From the NCBI GenBank assembly GCA_035493895.1, contig DATJHM010000005.1, forward strand, positions 1 through 42,305: 42,305 nucleotides of DNA, read 5' to 3'. Each line of letters begins with the position of its first letter. Position 1 is the stretch's first letter. Of this stretch, positions 17,101-25,081 are shown piece after piece. The translations under genes were made by a program, and so were the position numbers. The stretch comes from DATJHM01 sp035493895 (GTDB taxonomy: Bacteria; Chloroflexota; Ktedonobacteria; Ktedonobacterales; Ktedonobacteraceae). The notes under the pieces are model-generated. The model worked only from the letters and a program-made list of their open reading frames with translations, was not told the origin of the DNA and searched no databases.

Positions 17101-17354
17101 CGTTTTTTGGTTTGCCCCCGAATGGAGCGATAGGCATACCAGTAGGCATCCCCACGCTGGAGCCGCTCTTTGCGAATGGTGCAGTGTGTACCTTCACAAT
17201 TTTCAAAGGCGAAGGATGAGATGGTATCAAGCCACTGCATCCAGGCCTGATGGGAGGAGATAATCTCTAGCGAAAGAGGAAGAGAGTTAAGCGTGAGAGT
17301 ATAGCGTTGTTCTTGTAGTGAGAAACTCAGTAGGGGTAGCATGCCTCTGGGCAT
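14112..17354 (-). CDS. MalT-like LuxR-family transcriptional regulator (STAND ATPase)
   Basis: A 1080-residue ATP-dependent regulator. Residues ~5-105 form an extra N-terminal domain with YWYAYRSIRGQTKKRYLGRTADLSFERLEE, similar to the DNA-binding arm found in some integrases. A STAND NTPase follows: LETKLHPPRPPAQLVER, Walker A APAGSGKT (about residues 182-189) and Walker B VLILDDYH. Then come a long helical TPR-like region and a C-terminal LuxR helix-turn-helix, LSPQERRVLTLLVAGRSNLEIAQELIVSTNTVKVHVKNIYRKL. MalT-type proteins need ATP and an inducer bound to the TPR region. ATG 17354 has AAAGG upstream; the frame opens earlier at 17414. Targets are unknown; it stands apart from its neighbours. 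Confidence 0.92.
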   Translation of the reverse strand: MPRGMLPLLSFSLQEQRYTLTLNSLPLSLEIISSHQAWMQWLDTISSFAFENCEGTHCTIRKERLQRGDAYWYAYRSIRGQTKKRYLGRTADLSFERLEEVSTRFPAEERGVFQFAPAAEQERIQTTTSKGSTVNRRIAPVLAPFLETKLHPPRPPAQLVERSRLLALLDSGQMQKLTLLQAPAGSGKTALVTQWIIHRQAIATRQKPESIAWISLDRGDNHPVRFWSSIIAACQVFDAQFGQRALAQISLTTQFPFPQLHLETVLTFLLNDLTHLLQQEGVLILDDYHCIEHERIHETVTFFIEHLPPRLRVILLTRSEPPLPLVRWRARGDVLEVQSNHLRFSEEETASFLQQTIPYTLSQETVRRLSLYLEGWVAGLRLFVLSIQRSLAPQIVEEVLTRLTTGARAPHLHRSIQEFFLSEVLSAQTESLQRFLLQTSVLSRLTGSLCDAITGRQDSAKWLDLACRSGFFLEALDNQGQWYRYHSLFAETLRAEAVRHLGEEVLHSLSAEASRWYEAHAMPMETIDAALLAQQFERAAHLIEEMDHAAYFAEYHTMRYWLEHLPASVLHAYPQLCFRLAQSRLFTEDIDGTPLRIEQVEELLQVAEEEWNQQEDLPHIGTLYAFRATLTARQGLFAQALAYARHALTLLPLETEPSDGAFPSSSRQQGWVDWRIGCLIAVGTGSLQAGSFDNAHQLLLEAYMRCLNNKNRVFTRPLRTMLGEVCIALGELHQAASYFQQTLTEICEQDEKGEDIIHADSLYGLARLSYEWNELERAEQLVHEASVSGYRGYFPSLEEESRTKGELLRLQVLYARGDVASARASLSALFVRLQASPTLNTRRLIPDVLFYQARFQIRDDDLSAALHTLSTLAPYEKEMSSLQVQTMQLLHARLHLAQGKITAALPSLGQLLTSAQQGKHLIRTLEIQLLITFAYFANRQEHEARQYLSEVLRGARNAGFQRLFLDEGEPLAALLRSLLPSLTEKSLRAYARSILHAFRSLLPVHVRDPQRTECPLPKLLSPQERRVLTLLVAGRSNLEIAQELIVSTNTVKVHVKNIYRKLAVTRRVEAVSVAQQEKLI

Positions 17355-17585
17355 CAGATCTGCCTTTCTTGTTGTGTATGCCTCTTCCCTAACAGGGTAT
17401 GAAGAGTATAGCACAAGAAGAGAGTGTTAGGTAAGAGTACACCGGAGATTTTGGCTATTTTCGATACTTCCTTTTTGAAAAATGCGCCGCTTGCCAATTG
17501 AGAAACATTGCCGAAAGATGCTAAACCTGTTACAACGCGGTCTGATATATTGCTGGATCAGGCAATCCTGGCAAGCAGCCCTCTT

Positions 17586-18953
17586 CTAATGCATTACCTT
17601 TCCCGGCGGTTGCCAGAAGATGTTTTCTGCCAGATGTCGTATCTGTTGCTCGTTTTTCCACTGGGCAGGCGTGCGCCGGAAAATGTCGAAGGCTTCACTG
17701 TAGCGTTTCTGGCTCCCAAGTGAGCGCGCCCTGTGCGTCCCTTCCGTCAAAAGAGCGACGTAGCGATCGAGATCACCGGTCCCACGTGCCGCGTCTGCCA
17801 GATGGATGATGGTCTCCGTTGCGCTACGTTCGGCGATCGATTGCAAGGCGAGACTCTGCGAAAAAGACGCATAGGCTTTTTGCGAGTAGCCTCGTCCTGG
17901 ATACTGTCTGGCGAGGTCCAGATACATTTTTCCCTCCCATTGATAGATTTCCGAGGGACCATAATCCGCATACAGCGCGCTCGGGTCCAGCTCGGGATAG
18001 TCGGGAAAATGTTTTTGCGCGAGTCCTATCGCTTGAAATGCCTCTTGCTCCTGTCGGCATTGGGCATAAGCATCGGCAAGTCCTATGTAGATGTCGCTTT
18101 TCAGACTGGAAGGTTCGTCTCCCAGTACCTGTAGCCCATTCAGAAAGAATGTGATCGCTTTTTTCGGCTGCTGAGGAGTACAGTAGGTGTAGGTGTAAGC
18201 AAGGTACATCAACGCCGCTGCATGTAGTCGCGTATCACCAGAGATCTCTCCATATTTGACCGCCTCGTGGCAATACATTTCGCGTCCCAGAAAATTGAGC
18301 CGGTGCATGGCTAACACTGCCTGCAAAATCTTGGCCTGCGCCGCCAGACCTGCGAGCATTTCTACATGACATGACGGATGTTGGATCAAGGTGGTCAACG
18401 AGGGCACATAGGTTGCCAGAATCTCTTCGGTCAGCGTCAAACCGCTCCCTTTCAGAAGATGCCAGCATGCTTTTAAGCTACCTGCACATTGCAGCGTAAA
18501 CTCTTCGATGGCAACCGTGGGCGAAGATGGCTCTCTGGTGGCAACGGTCACTGCGGGAGAAAGCAGCAACGGACCGGCTGCTCCTGAAAGTTGTAAAAGG
18601 AGATGACGCCGCGTGACATCCATAGTTTCCTTCTCCCTATCCTTGATCTCTCGCTCTTGCAAGGTCTCCTGAGCTAAGAGGTCGAGCCGCATGCCTGTTT
18701 CAAGAGCGTTTTGCGGTATCTCTACTGCCTGTTTCTGCATATCTACGCGTTTTTGCGATCTGGTATTGAGTCCTAATTCTCTGGCAGATTTGCCAAAGAG
18801 TTTACAAAGACTTTGCACATGGATGGGATATGGGTTCGTTTTGCCACGTTCCCATTGACTGATAGTATTCCTGGTGACCCCGATCTGCGCCGCCACCTCT
18901 TCCTGGGAAAAACCAGCGAAAATCCGGGCCTCGACTAATTCCCTGCGCTCCAT
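17586..18953 (-). CDS. XRE-family helix-turn-helix protein with TPR-like tail
   Basis: A 455-residue protein. Residues ~5-62 are an XRE/Cro HTH (AGFSQEEVAAQIGVTRNTISQWERGKTNPYPIHVQSLCKLFG). After a charged linker, MDVTRRHLLLQLSGAAGPLLLSPAVTVA looks like an internal Tat-style signal (RRHLLL), a recurring feature of this kind of regulator in Ktedonobacteria. Its role is unclear. The C-terminal ~280 residues are helical TPR-like repeats (YLAYTYTYCTPQQPKKAITFFLNGLQVL, SDIYIGLADAYAQCRQEQEAFQAI). The start has GAGG seven bases upstream. It was probably placed for ligand- or peptide-responsive control, as in RRNPP-type regulators, but that is inference. Confidence 0.9.
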   Translation of the reverse strand: MERRELVEARIFAGFSQEEVAAQIGVTRNTISQWERGKTNPYPIHVQSLCKLFGKSARELGLNTRSQKRVDMQKQAVEIPQNALETGMRLDLLAQETLQEREIKDREKETMDVTRRHLLLQLSGAAGPLLLSPAVTVATREPSSPTVAIEEFTLQCAGSLKACWHLLKGSGLTLTEEILATYVPSLTTLIQHPSCHVEMLAGLAAQAKILQAVLAMHRLNFLGREMYCHEAVKYGEISGDTRLHAAALMYLAYTYTYCTPQQPKKAITFFLNGLQVLGDEPSSLKSDIYIGLADAYAQCRQEQEAFQAIGLAQKHFPDYPELDPSALYADYGPSEIYQWEGKMYLDLARQYPGRGYSQKAYASFSQSLALQSIAERSATETIIHLADAARGTGDLDRYVALLTEGTHRARSLGSQKRYSEAFDIFRRTPAQWKNEQQIRHLAENIFWQPPGKVMH

Positions 18954-19005
18954 ACATTGCCTCGCTTCCTTGCCAGGGGACGTTCAGCAGTAGTTGATTT
19001 TTTTA

Positions 19006-19020
19006 TGTACTTATTGTACA
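19006..19020. promoter_or_regulatory. Palindrome TGTAC-N5-GTACA upstream of the XRE gene
   Basis: An exact 5-bp dyad (19006-19010 and 19016-19020) about 55 bp upstream of the XRE start codon, in the space shared with the divergent methyltransferase gene. It may be an operator of the XRE regulator; no other support. Confidence 0.4.
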
Positions 19021-19235
19021 CTCTCTTTTTTCCTCTGTCGAGAGTGGTACCGGAACTATAGGACTATGTAGATCATACAGAGATGATGCGTAAAACGACA
19101 AAGAATGTGTAGAACAACTGCTGAGAATGCGTTAAACTTTCTTTTGTCTGGGGACGCATGAAGCGATGTGGCAGGGAAGAGTGGTCATGCCAGCAGGAAA
19201 TCTCTGTTGTCTCTAGGAAATCTGAAAGGTGCAAC

Positions 19236-20117
19236 ATGATGGAATGTAGACAGGATGAGCGTGGTCTCGTAACGGTGGAAAATGCCTCTCTGATTGACCT
19301 GGATCAGCAAGGCGGAACTGAAACTGCGAAGTTGTTGGAAGAAGATCGGATTTTTGCACAGTTGATGGGTGGGTTATTTCCTGCTGGCTACGACCTGGCT
19401 CGTGTGCAGCGCGTGCTCGATATTGGCTGTGGCCCCGGCCGATGGGCGACGGATGTGGCTCTGGCTTATCCCCGTGTGGAGGTGTTTGGCATCGATCGCG
19501 ATCTGACGATGGTGCACTATGCCTCTCGCCAGGCTCGCCTGCAACAGGTGCGCAATGTGACCTTCGAGCTGATGGATAAGGGCAAGCCGCTTGCGTTTCT
19601 CTCGCACAGCTTCAATATTATCAATATTCGCTTCATGGCGGGCACGATGGATCAGGCGTCCTGGCTCGCGCTCCTGCTGGAATGCCGCCGCATCCTCAAA
19701 ACAGGAGGCATTTTGCAGCTCACGGAAGCGGAGATCGGGATATCCAATAGTCCCGCCTTAGAGCAGTTGAACCGACTCTTACTCCAGACAATGCAGCAGC
19801 ATGGACACTCTTATTCGCTGGGCGGTCGTTCTATAGGCAATGTGTACATACTTGAGAAGCTATTGCAGGAGGCGGGCTTCAGTCAGACGAGACTCCATCC
19901 TTTTGTGCTGGATTCGTCCTATGGCACGGAGCTTTATGCCGCAAGCAAAAACGCCTATCACCTGACGTTTACGCTGCTCAAACCCTATCTGAGCTCCTCC
20001 GGGATCGTGCAAGAGGATGAGCTCAACGCCGCCATCGATCAGATGCAGCAAGAAACGGAGCGAGAAGATTTTCGCAGTGCTGGCTTCGGTGTGACTGCTA
20101 TAGGCATCGCTTCGTAA
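19236..20117 (+). CDS. SAM-dependent class I methyltransferase
   Basis: A 293-residue cytoplasmic enzyme. The SAM-binding motif I is VLDIGCGPGRWATD, followed by the acidic end of strand two, VEVFGIDRDLTMV, then SFNIINIRFMAGTM and the post-core RILKTGGILQLTEAE. This is the UbiE/Methyltransf_25 type pattern. The acceptor substrate cannot be told. ATG 19236 is preferred for the AAAGG site seven bases upstream; an in-frame ATG at 19158 with a GGGGA site would add 26 residues (cysteine-, arginine- and glutamate-rich) unlike the family. The gene is divergent from the XRE regulator and ends in a clear terminator. Confidence 0.88.
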   Translation: MMECRQDERGLVTVENASLIDLDQQGGTETAKLLEEDRIFAQLMGGLFPAGYDLARVQRVLDIGCGPGRWATDVALAYPRVEVFGIDRDLTMVHYASRQARLQQVRNVTFELMDKGKPLAFLSHSFNIINIRFMAGTMDQASWLALLLECRRILKTGGILQLTEAEIGISNSPALEQLNRLLLQTMQQHGHSYSLGGRSIGNVYILEKLLQEAGFSQTRLHPFVLDSSYGTELYAASKNAYHLTFTLLKPYLSSSGIVQEDELNAAIDQMQQETEREDFRSAGFGVTAIGIAS

Positions 20118-20152
20118 AAAACCTTTCCTCCTTCTCTCGGATCGTGGCATAG

Positions 20153-20188
20153 AAAAGGGACCTGAATTGCTTCAGGTTCCTTTTCTTT
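20153..20188. terminator. Intrinsic terminator after the methyltransferase gene
   Basis: AAAAGG-x-ACCTGAA pairs with TTCAGGT-x-CCTTTT around a four-base loop, followed by CTTT. A stem of about 13 pairs with one internal mismatch. Confidence 0.85.
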
Positions 20189-20192
20189 ATCC

Positions 20193-20225
20193 TCCCAGGC
20201 GCAGACCAGCCGCGCCTCTACGAAA
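20193..20225 (-). repeat. Isolated copy of the dispersed GC-rich repeat
   Basis: Read on the minus strand this is TCGTAGAGGCGCGGCT followed by GGTCTGCGCC, which matches the tandem repeat at 29635-29743 over about 30 bases with two differences. The same unit in opposite orientation 9 kb apart indicates a genome-dispersed repeat family. The remaining ~200 bp of this gap hold only the PLD-gene promoter. Confidence 0.75.
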
Positions 20226-20304
20226 GATATATCGCCCCACACATCCACATCGTCGCAATCTGGGGAAGCCAATAGTAATTTATCCGTGCCCACGCCGCGT
20301 CTGT

Positions 20305-20334
20305 TTGCGTATTTATGAGAGTGTACCTTATAAT
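20305..20334 (+). promoter_or_regulatory. Promoter of the PLD-family gene
   Basis: TTGCGT (20305-20310), an 18-nt spacer and consensus TATAAT (20329-20334), 94 bp upstream of the ATG. Confidence 0.65.
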
Positions 20335-20427
20335 AAGCACGCAAGGATCTTGCGTTTCGTTGTGCGAAGATCAGCGAGAAGTCCGGACCTCATGTTCTCA
20401 TCGAAATAGCAAGAAAGGTAGAATACT

Positions 20428-21708
20428 ATGACTGCTTTTAAGGACCATATACAATCATGGATTGCTCTCCTTTTTAAGCCACGTGCTGTGGTCATACGGG
20501 TGCTCAAACGCGTGCTGGCCGGTTTTTTTATTGCCGATTCTCTGATCGTGACGATTCTGATGCTGGTCTCTGCTATTCGGCGTCGCAATAATCATGCGCA
20601 GCCTTTCCCTCGTATCCCCTTGCAAGAGGTTCGCGTGGGCGAAAATACGCTTCAGCTCTACTCTTACGGACGTGATCTCTTTGATGCGATGCTCAGTGCG
20701 ATTACCAATGCGACCGAGTCTATCTATCTCGAATCCTATATCTGGAAAGATGATGAGGTGGGGCAGCAATTTCGCGATCTGCTCGGCCAGAAGGCGGCGG
20801 AAGGGGTGGAGGTCTATGTCATTTATGATAAATTTGGCAATCTTGTGGTGCCGGGCGAGTTTTACAAAGCGTTCTCACCTTCTATTCATCGCCTCGAATA
20901 TCTATCTGTCAGTCGTCCCTGGCATGTGTTTGATCCACGCCGCTATTCTCTTGATCATCGTAAGCTTTTAATTGTCGATGGCTCTATTAGTTTTATCGGT
21001 GGGTATAATATCGGTAGTGCGTATGCCTATGAATGGCGCGATACGCATCTGCGCATCAATGGACCAGCCTCGGCGAATCTTGCCCACTCATTTATTGATT
21101 TCTGGAATCGCTTCTCCAGAGAAAAAAATATTATCGAGCAACGCTATTCGCGCCGTTTTGATCCGCTGATTACGGTCCATGGCAACGATGCATTGCACCT
21201 GACTTTCCCCATTCGTGAACTTTACATCTCTGCTATCGAGCGGGCTGAACGCTATATCCTCCTGACCAATGCGTATTTTGTCCCCGACCATATCTTGCTT
21301 GAATCCCTCAAAGCTGCGGCACGCCGGGGAGTCGAAGTCCATATTCTTGTGCCCTGGATGTCAAATCATATTGTCACTGATTGGGTTTCTCACTGCTATT
21401 TCTCGGAATGCCTGGAAGCCGGTATTCGCATTTTTGGCTATCGCCATACCATGCTACATGCGAAAACGTGCACGATCGATGGCGAATGGTCCACGGTTGG
21501 GACGGCGAATCTTGACCGCCTCAGCTCTATTGGGAACTATGAAGTCAATGTCGAAATCTATAGCACGGCCTTCGCGGAACAGATGGAGGCACTCTTTCGC
21601 TGCGATACGTCTGACATTTTTGAGCTGACACTGAAGGGCTGGGAAAGTCGCCAATGGTACATTAAAGTCAGCGAACGCCTCTTGAAACCTTTGCGCTTTA
21701 TTATGTAA
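20428..21708 (+). CDS. Phospholipase D-family cardiolipin synthase-like protein
   Basis: A 426-residue membrane-anchored enzyme. One transmembrane helix lies near the N-terminus (LAGFFIADSLIVTILMLVS). Both HKD catalytic motifs are intact: H177-x-K179-x4-D184 in HRKLLIVDGSISFIGGYNIG and H344-x-K346-x4-D351 in HAKTCTIDGEWSTVGTANLD. The layout matches bacterial cardiolipin synthases, which join two phosphatidylglycerols or use PE plus PG at the membrane; they normally have two N-terminal helices, while only one is clear here. The ribosome site AAAGG is eight bases before ATG 20428. A single-gene unit with its own promoter. Confidence 0.9.
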   Translation: MTAFKDHIQSWIALLFKPRAVVIRVLKRVLAGFFIADSLIVTILMLVSAIRRRNNHAQPFPRIPLQEVRVGENTLQLYSYGRDLFDAMLSAITNATESIYLESYIWKDDEVGQQFRDLLGQKAAEGVEVYVIYDKFGNLVVPGEFYKAFSPSIHRLEYLSVSRPWHVFDPRRYSLDHRKLLIVDGSISFIGGYNIGSAYAYEWRDTHLRINGPASANLAHSFIDFWNRFSREKNIIEQRYSRRFDPLITVHGNDALHLTFPIRELYISAIERAERYILLTNAYFVPDHILLESLKAAARRGVEVHILVPWMSNHIVTDWVSHCYFSECLEAGIRIFGYRHTMLHAKTCTIDGEWSTVGTANLDRLSSIGNYEVNVEIYSTAFAEQMEALFRCDTSDIFELTLKGWESRQWYIKVSERLLKPLRFIM

Positions 21709-21731
21709 TGATCTTCAGATGGAGGGGAGGC

Positions 21732-21778
21732 TCACTATTTACACGACAGCACGCTATGTGTTGTCGTGTAAATAGTGA
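21732..21778. terminator. 21-bp hairpin between convergent genes
   Basis: A 17-bp perfect stem (21732-21748 with 21762-21778), extended by four inner pairs (one G-U) to a five-base loop. There is no T-tract on either strand. It lies 15 bp before the stop of the convergent substrate-binding gene, so it probably limits read-through both ways. Confidence 0.65.
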
Positions 21779-21792
21779 AGATGCGGAAAACG

Positions 21793-23556
21793 CTATTGAT
21801 ATGGTTGGATATTGGCGCAGGATGACGCTGTTGAGATGTAGACATTCGCCCAGCTATCCGGCGGATACATGTCCTGCGGGTTATCCTTCATGCCGACGAC
21901 ACAGGGCTTGCGTACAAACGACAGGCTGCTCTGGTAGCGTGGCAGCCAGACGGCGTCGTTGACGAGTTGCTGTTCCGCCTGATTGTACATCTGCAAGCGT
22001 TGGGTCTGGTCGCCCGTCACATCTGCCTGCCCCATGAGCTTCTGATTTGCCATTTGCTCGGCATTTTGTGCACTATGGTTCTGCCCATAGTTCATGGCGT
22101 TTTTGGACGAATCCTGCCCAAAGATGAGCGTTAACCAGTCCTGCGGATCAGGATAGTCGGCGGACCAGTACAGGCCCCACATTTGCAAGCCTTTGGGATT
22201 ATTCAGCGTGTTCACGCGCAGATCGATCAGCTTGTTAAAGTTGATATCGTCCAACTTGACGGTGATGCCCAGCGCGTTCTGCCACATCTGCTGCTCGGCG
22301 GCCATTTCATTATGCAGATCTGTCCCGCCCTGTGAGGAGAAGGTCAGGGTGATACTCGGGAAGGTCGCCTGTGTGTAGCCAGCCTCTTTCATGCCTTCGC
22401 TCAGAAGTTGTTTTGCCAGCGTCGGATTGCCGGTGGTGCTGGTGGTCCCATCCGGTCCTTTGAGATCGGGATTGTAGCCGGGCATGCCCTCTGGAACGAT
22501 ATGGTTCGTAGGAATGACCGAACCCTTGTAGACGCTCTGCGCGATAATGTTTTTGTTGATCGCCAGGGCGAACGCCTGACGAATTTTGCGATTATCAAAC
22601 GGTTTCGCCAGCTCGTTGAAGCCGAGGAAATCGATAGTCAGAAGCGGCTGCTGATGGAATTGTCCGTTGGGCAGCGCTTTGGCCTGCGCAATATTCGCTG
22701 ATTGGACGCTGGCCTGATCGATCTGGTTTGCCTGATAGGCCTGATAGCTGGTGCTCGATTGTGGGAAGAAGGGCATGACGATCTTCTGGATCTGTGGCTG
22801 GGCACCATAATAGTTCTTGTTTGGTACAAAGACGATCTGTTTGCCCGGCGTATAGTCGGAAACTTTGAAGGGACCATCTCCGCCGATGCCCTCGCTTAAA
22901 TGGGGCGCAAAGTTGTTGCCATATTTCTCAACCATGCTTTTCTCGACGACAAACGAGGTTTGGTACGTCAGAATTTGTAAGAAATAGGCCGCTTTCTGGC
23001 TGGCAATCAGCACCACCGTCTGTGGGTCAGGGGTCAGGATACTATCGCCGATCAGGCTGGGGATCGCGCCGCTCTCACGCTTCGCTGCATCTTTGAGGAG
23101 TCCGAGATACAGGGGAGAGACGGGCGATTTCAGGCTGGGCGCAAGGGCACGGTCGAGGCTGTACGCCACGTCCGCTGAAGTCAGCGGCGCTCCATCGCTA
23201 AACTTCAATCCAGGCCTGAGCTTGAACGTCCAGGTAACGCCATCCGCAGCAACCGAATGGGAGGATGCGAGCTGGTCCTTCACCTGAAGATTGTTATCCA
23301 GCTCGACCAGACCCGTAAAGACAAGATTGACCGCATTAATGGAGGGAAGGTCCGTTACCAACGCGGGATCAAATGAAATTAAATCTGCTGTGCCTTCAAT
23401 GGGGAGAACCAGGATTTGCTTGTTTGCTGCCGCTTTGGTGATCTGCTGTGTGGTAGATGGTGTACTGCCACCGCAGGCTGTGATCAACAGTACGAGCAAG
23501 CTGAGCATAGATACGAAAAATATACTCCTGGAACTCGTATGCGAGAGGTGTCGCAT
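21793..23556 (-). CDS. Peptide/oligopeptide ABC transporter substrate-binding lipoprotein (SBP_bac_5)
   Basis: A 587-residue exported lipoprotein that should deliver peptides or similar solutes to an ABC importer. The signal peptide FVSMLSLLVLLITAC ends in an ITAC lipobox. Family-5 features: ADGVTWTFKLRPGLKFSDGAPLTSADVAYSLDRA, KQIVFVPNKNYYG, and the C-terminal region TQRLQMYNQAEQQLVNDAVWLPRYQ. The start at 23556 has a strong GAGGAGG site; an in-frame start 11 codons earlier would precede it. No permease or ATPase genes are adjacent, so this is an orphan receptor or works with a transporter encoded elsewhere. Confidence 0.93.
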   Translation of the reverse strand: MRHLSHTSSRSIFFVSMLSLLVLLITACGGSTPSTTQQITKAAANKQILVLPIEGTADLISFDPALVTDLPSINAVNLVFTGLVELDNNLQVKDQLASSHSVAADGVTWTFKLRPGLKFSDGAPLTSADVAYSLDRALAPSLKSPVSPLYLGLLKDAAKRESGAIPSLIGDSILTPDPQTVVLIASQKAAYFLQILTYQTSFVVEKSMVEKYGNNFAPHLSEGIGGDGPFKVSDYTPGKQIVFVPNKNYYGAQPQIQKIVMPFFPQSSTSYQAYQANQIDQASVQSANIAQAKALPNGQFHQQPLLTIDFLGFNELAKPFDNRKIRQAFALAINKNIIAQSVYKGSVIPTNHIVPEGMPGYNPDLKGPDGTTSTTGNPTLAKQLLSEGMKEAGYTQATFPSITLTFSSQGGTDLHNEMAAEQQMWQNALGITVKLDDINFNKLIDLRVNTLNNPKGLQMWGLYWSADYPDPQDWLTLIFGQDSSKNAMNYGQNHSAQNAEQMANQKLMGQADVTGDQTQRLQMYNQAEQQLVNDAVWLPRYQSSLSFVRKPCVVGMKDNPQDMYPPDSWANVYISTASSCANIQPYQ

Positions 23557-23628
23557 ATGTGTTTCCTCCTCTGATATCGTAGATGTCACCGGTAAAAAGC
23601 GTCAAGGCGTTTCTCAATGCTCGCAACT

Positions 23629-23655
23629 GATTCCCTGCCGCAGCACGAGGGAATC
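23629..23655. other. 8-bp perfect hairpin GATTCCCT/AGGGAATC
   Basis: GATTCCCT (23629-23636) and AGGGAATC (23648-23655) with an 11-nt loop, between the membrane gene ending at 23720 and the start of the lipoprotein at 23556. No T-tract; could be a weak terminator or an operator for the lipoprotein gene. Confidence 0.4.
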
Positions 23656-23719
23656 TTCAAAGAGAGATATGAATATTACGTTTGATTGCTTGCTAAATCT
23701 CTCAACTGTACCCGAAAAT

Positions 23720-24340
23720 TTAGGTCAAAAGAAAAGCCAGTAAGAATGAGATTAAGCCGCTGAGACGCAAGGCATAGCCTGTATAGACAAGAACGATGGG
23801 GCCGTTGGGAAAAAACTGTGAGGTAATAATGATAATCCCAAAGGTGAGCAAGAGAAACGCTAACGCCATCAGAAAGCTAAAGCGGCTCTCTTTCTTGAAG
23901 AAAATAGCGAGGTAGCGCAGAAAAATGATAAAACAAACAATGCTGCGCGTCACGCTTAACAGTGCCTGTGGGATGGGACTCGGAAATGGCGGTATGATCG
24001 GGGTCAAGAATAAAACCACGACCAGCAACATCGTCACGCCTATTTGCCAGCGTCTGAGTCGACTTAAATAACTTGTGGGACCCTGGAGTGAGCTGAGCCA
24101 GATAAAAAGATAGCCCACCGTCTGGCCACCATATTCGAACCATTGGACATTGAAGGTTCCACCATAGGCTCGCTCGGTACTTGCGAAGATATTATCAGCT
24201 ACCAGCGCACTCAGACTGGCCGCAGTGATCGTAATCAGCGCTGTACCCAGAATTACCAGGTCATCATTGCGAATCTTTCTGTAGAGATAAAATGCGCGTA
24301 ATGCAATAGATAAACTGATGAGCGCCTGAATTGTATTCAA
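23720..24340 (-). CDS. Multi-pass membrane protein, unknown function
   Basis: I do not recognise the family. The 206 residues contain about six or seven hydrophobic segments, e.g. LGTALITITAASLSALVA, GVTMLLVVVLFLTPIIPPF, FLMALAFLLLTFGIIIITSQFF and a very hydrophobic C-terminus ending SFLLAFLLT. The only possible initiator is TTG 24340: an in-frame stop lies about twelve codons upstream and no ATG or GTG occurs between. No clear ribosome site precedes the TTG, so the start may be wrong or the 5' end damaged. Direct AT-rich repeats lie about 190 bp upstream. Confidence 0.55.
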   Translation of the reverse strand: MNTIQALISLSIALRAFYLYRKIRNDDLVILGTALITITAASLSALVADNIFASTERAYGGTFNVQWFEYGGQTVGYLFIWLSSLQGPTSYLSRLRRWQIGVTMLLVVVLFLTPIIPPFPSPIPQALLSVTRSIVCFIIFLRYLAIFFKKESRFSFLMALAFLLLTFGIIIITSQFFPNGPIVLVYTGYALRLSGLISFLLAFLLT

Positions 24341-24532
24341 GCCATTTAGGATGAATTTGGAGTTTAATGATTAACTCTGCTCTCGTACTTGATGAATTGA
24401 AAAAGGCTCTATCTGCTGTATCGCCAGTAGCTGATTCAAGAATAAAGATTCTTTGAATATTTTGTTGATAGGCTCTGTCTTGTTGTACAATCATCAAAAG
24501 AAAGAAGAGATCAGATTTGCACTGGCTACATA

Positions 24533-24568
24533 TTACCATGGCTTATAAAAAATTACCATAGTTTATAT
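24533..24568. repeat. Two 16-bp direct repeats, period 20 bp
   Basis: ATTACCATGGCTTATA (24533-24548) and ATTACCATAGTTTATA (24553-24568) differ at two bases. A 20-bp period is near two helical turns, which would place two bound proteins on the same face. May regulate the minus-strand membrane gene. Confidence 0.6.
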
Positions 24569-24836
24569 GAGAAATTATGTAAAATTTGTCTTACTTGAAT
24601 CTAAATACGATGCAACTATTTAAGTAGGATTAAATCATGCCAGGTCGTTTCATCGTGAAAGACTTGTAGATGCTTGATCGTGAGATGTTATCAATACAGC
24701 ATGTGGTAGTAATACTGGCTGTCGGAAAGGCCGGAAATTTGCCACTTTTGACGCACAAGGCAGCTTAAACTGATATTTAGAGATATTGATATTCACATGG
24801 CTGTTCCAGGAGTAAACATTGGGAAGCGGTGGAAGG

Positions 24837-24961
24837 AATTTTGACCATTACGTGGGTGGTAAAACGGGCATAAGTACGTCGGCCATGCGCTGAGTTGCCT
24901 TTCACGGCTCTGCTGGCTCTTTGCTATTGGCCGCTTACTTTCCCACGTAATGGTCAAAATT
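24837..24961. mobile_element. 125-bp MITE-like element with perfect 20-bp terminal inverted repeats
   Basis: AATTTTGACCATTACGTGGG (24837-24856) and its exact complement (24942-24961) enclose 85 bp. Inside, CGGCCA (24880-24885) and TGGCCG (24928-24933) form a second inner pair. There is no coding capacity and no clear target duplication. It could be a miniature transposable element or a strongly folded RNA. Confidence 0.6.
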
Positions 24962-25081
24962 TTTAACGATCTGCCCCTCTAATGAGCAAATTTATAGCTG
25001 AAGCCAGGCAGGAGAGTGGATTTTCTTCCAGTTCTTGCCTATTAAACCCCTCTCTGTCCGCCTTTATTCTCTACTTCTTTT

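Larger units (their letters stand above)
24341..25081. other. 740-bp intergenic region with repeats
   Basis: No credible gene. It contains two 16-bp AT-rich direct repeats (24533-24568), an AT-rich stretch typical of promoters, and a 125-bp element with 20-bp inverted ends (24837-24961). The final ~120 bp before the YceI stop hold nothing recognisable. Confidence 0.6.
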
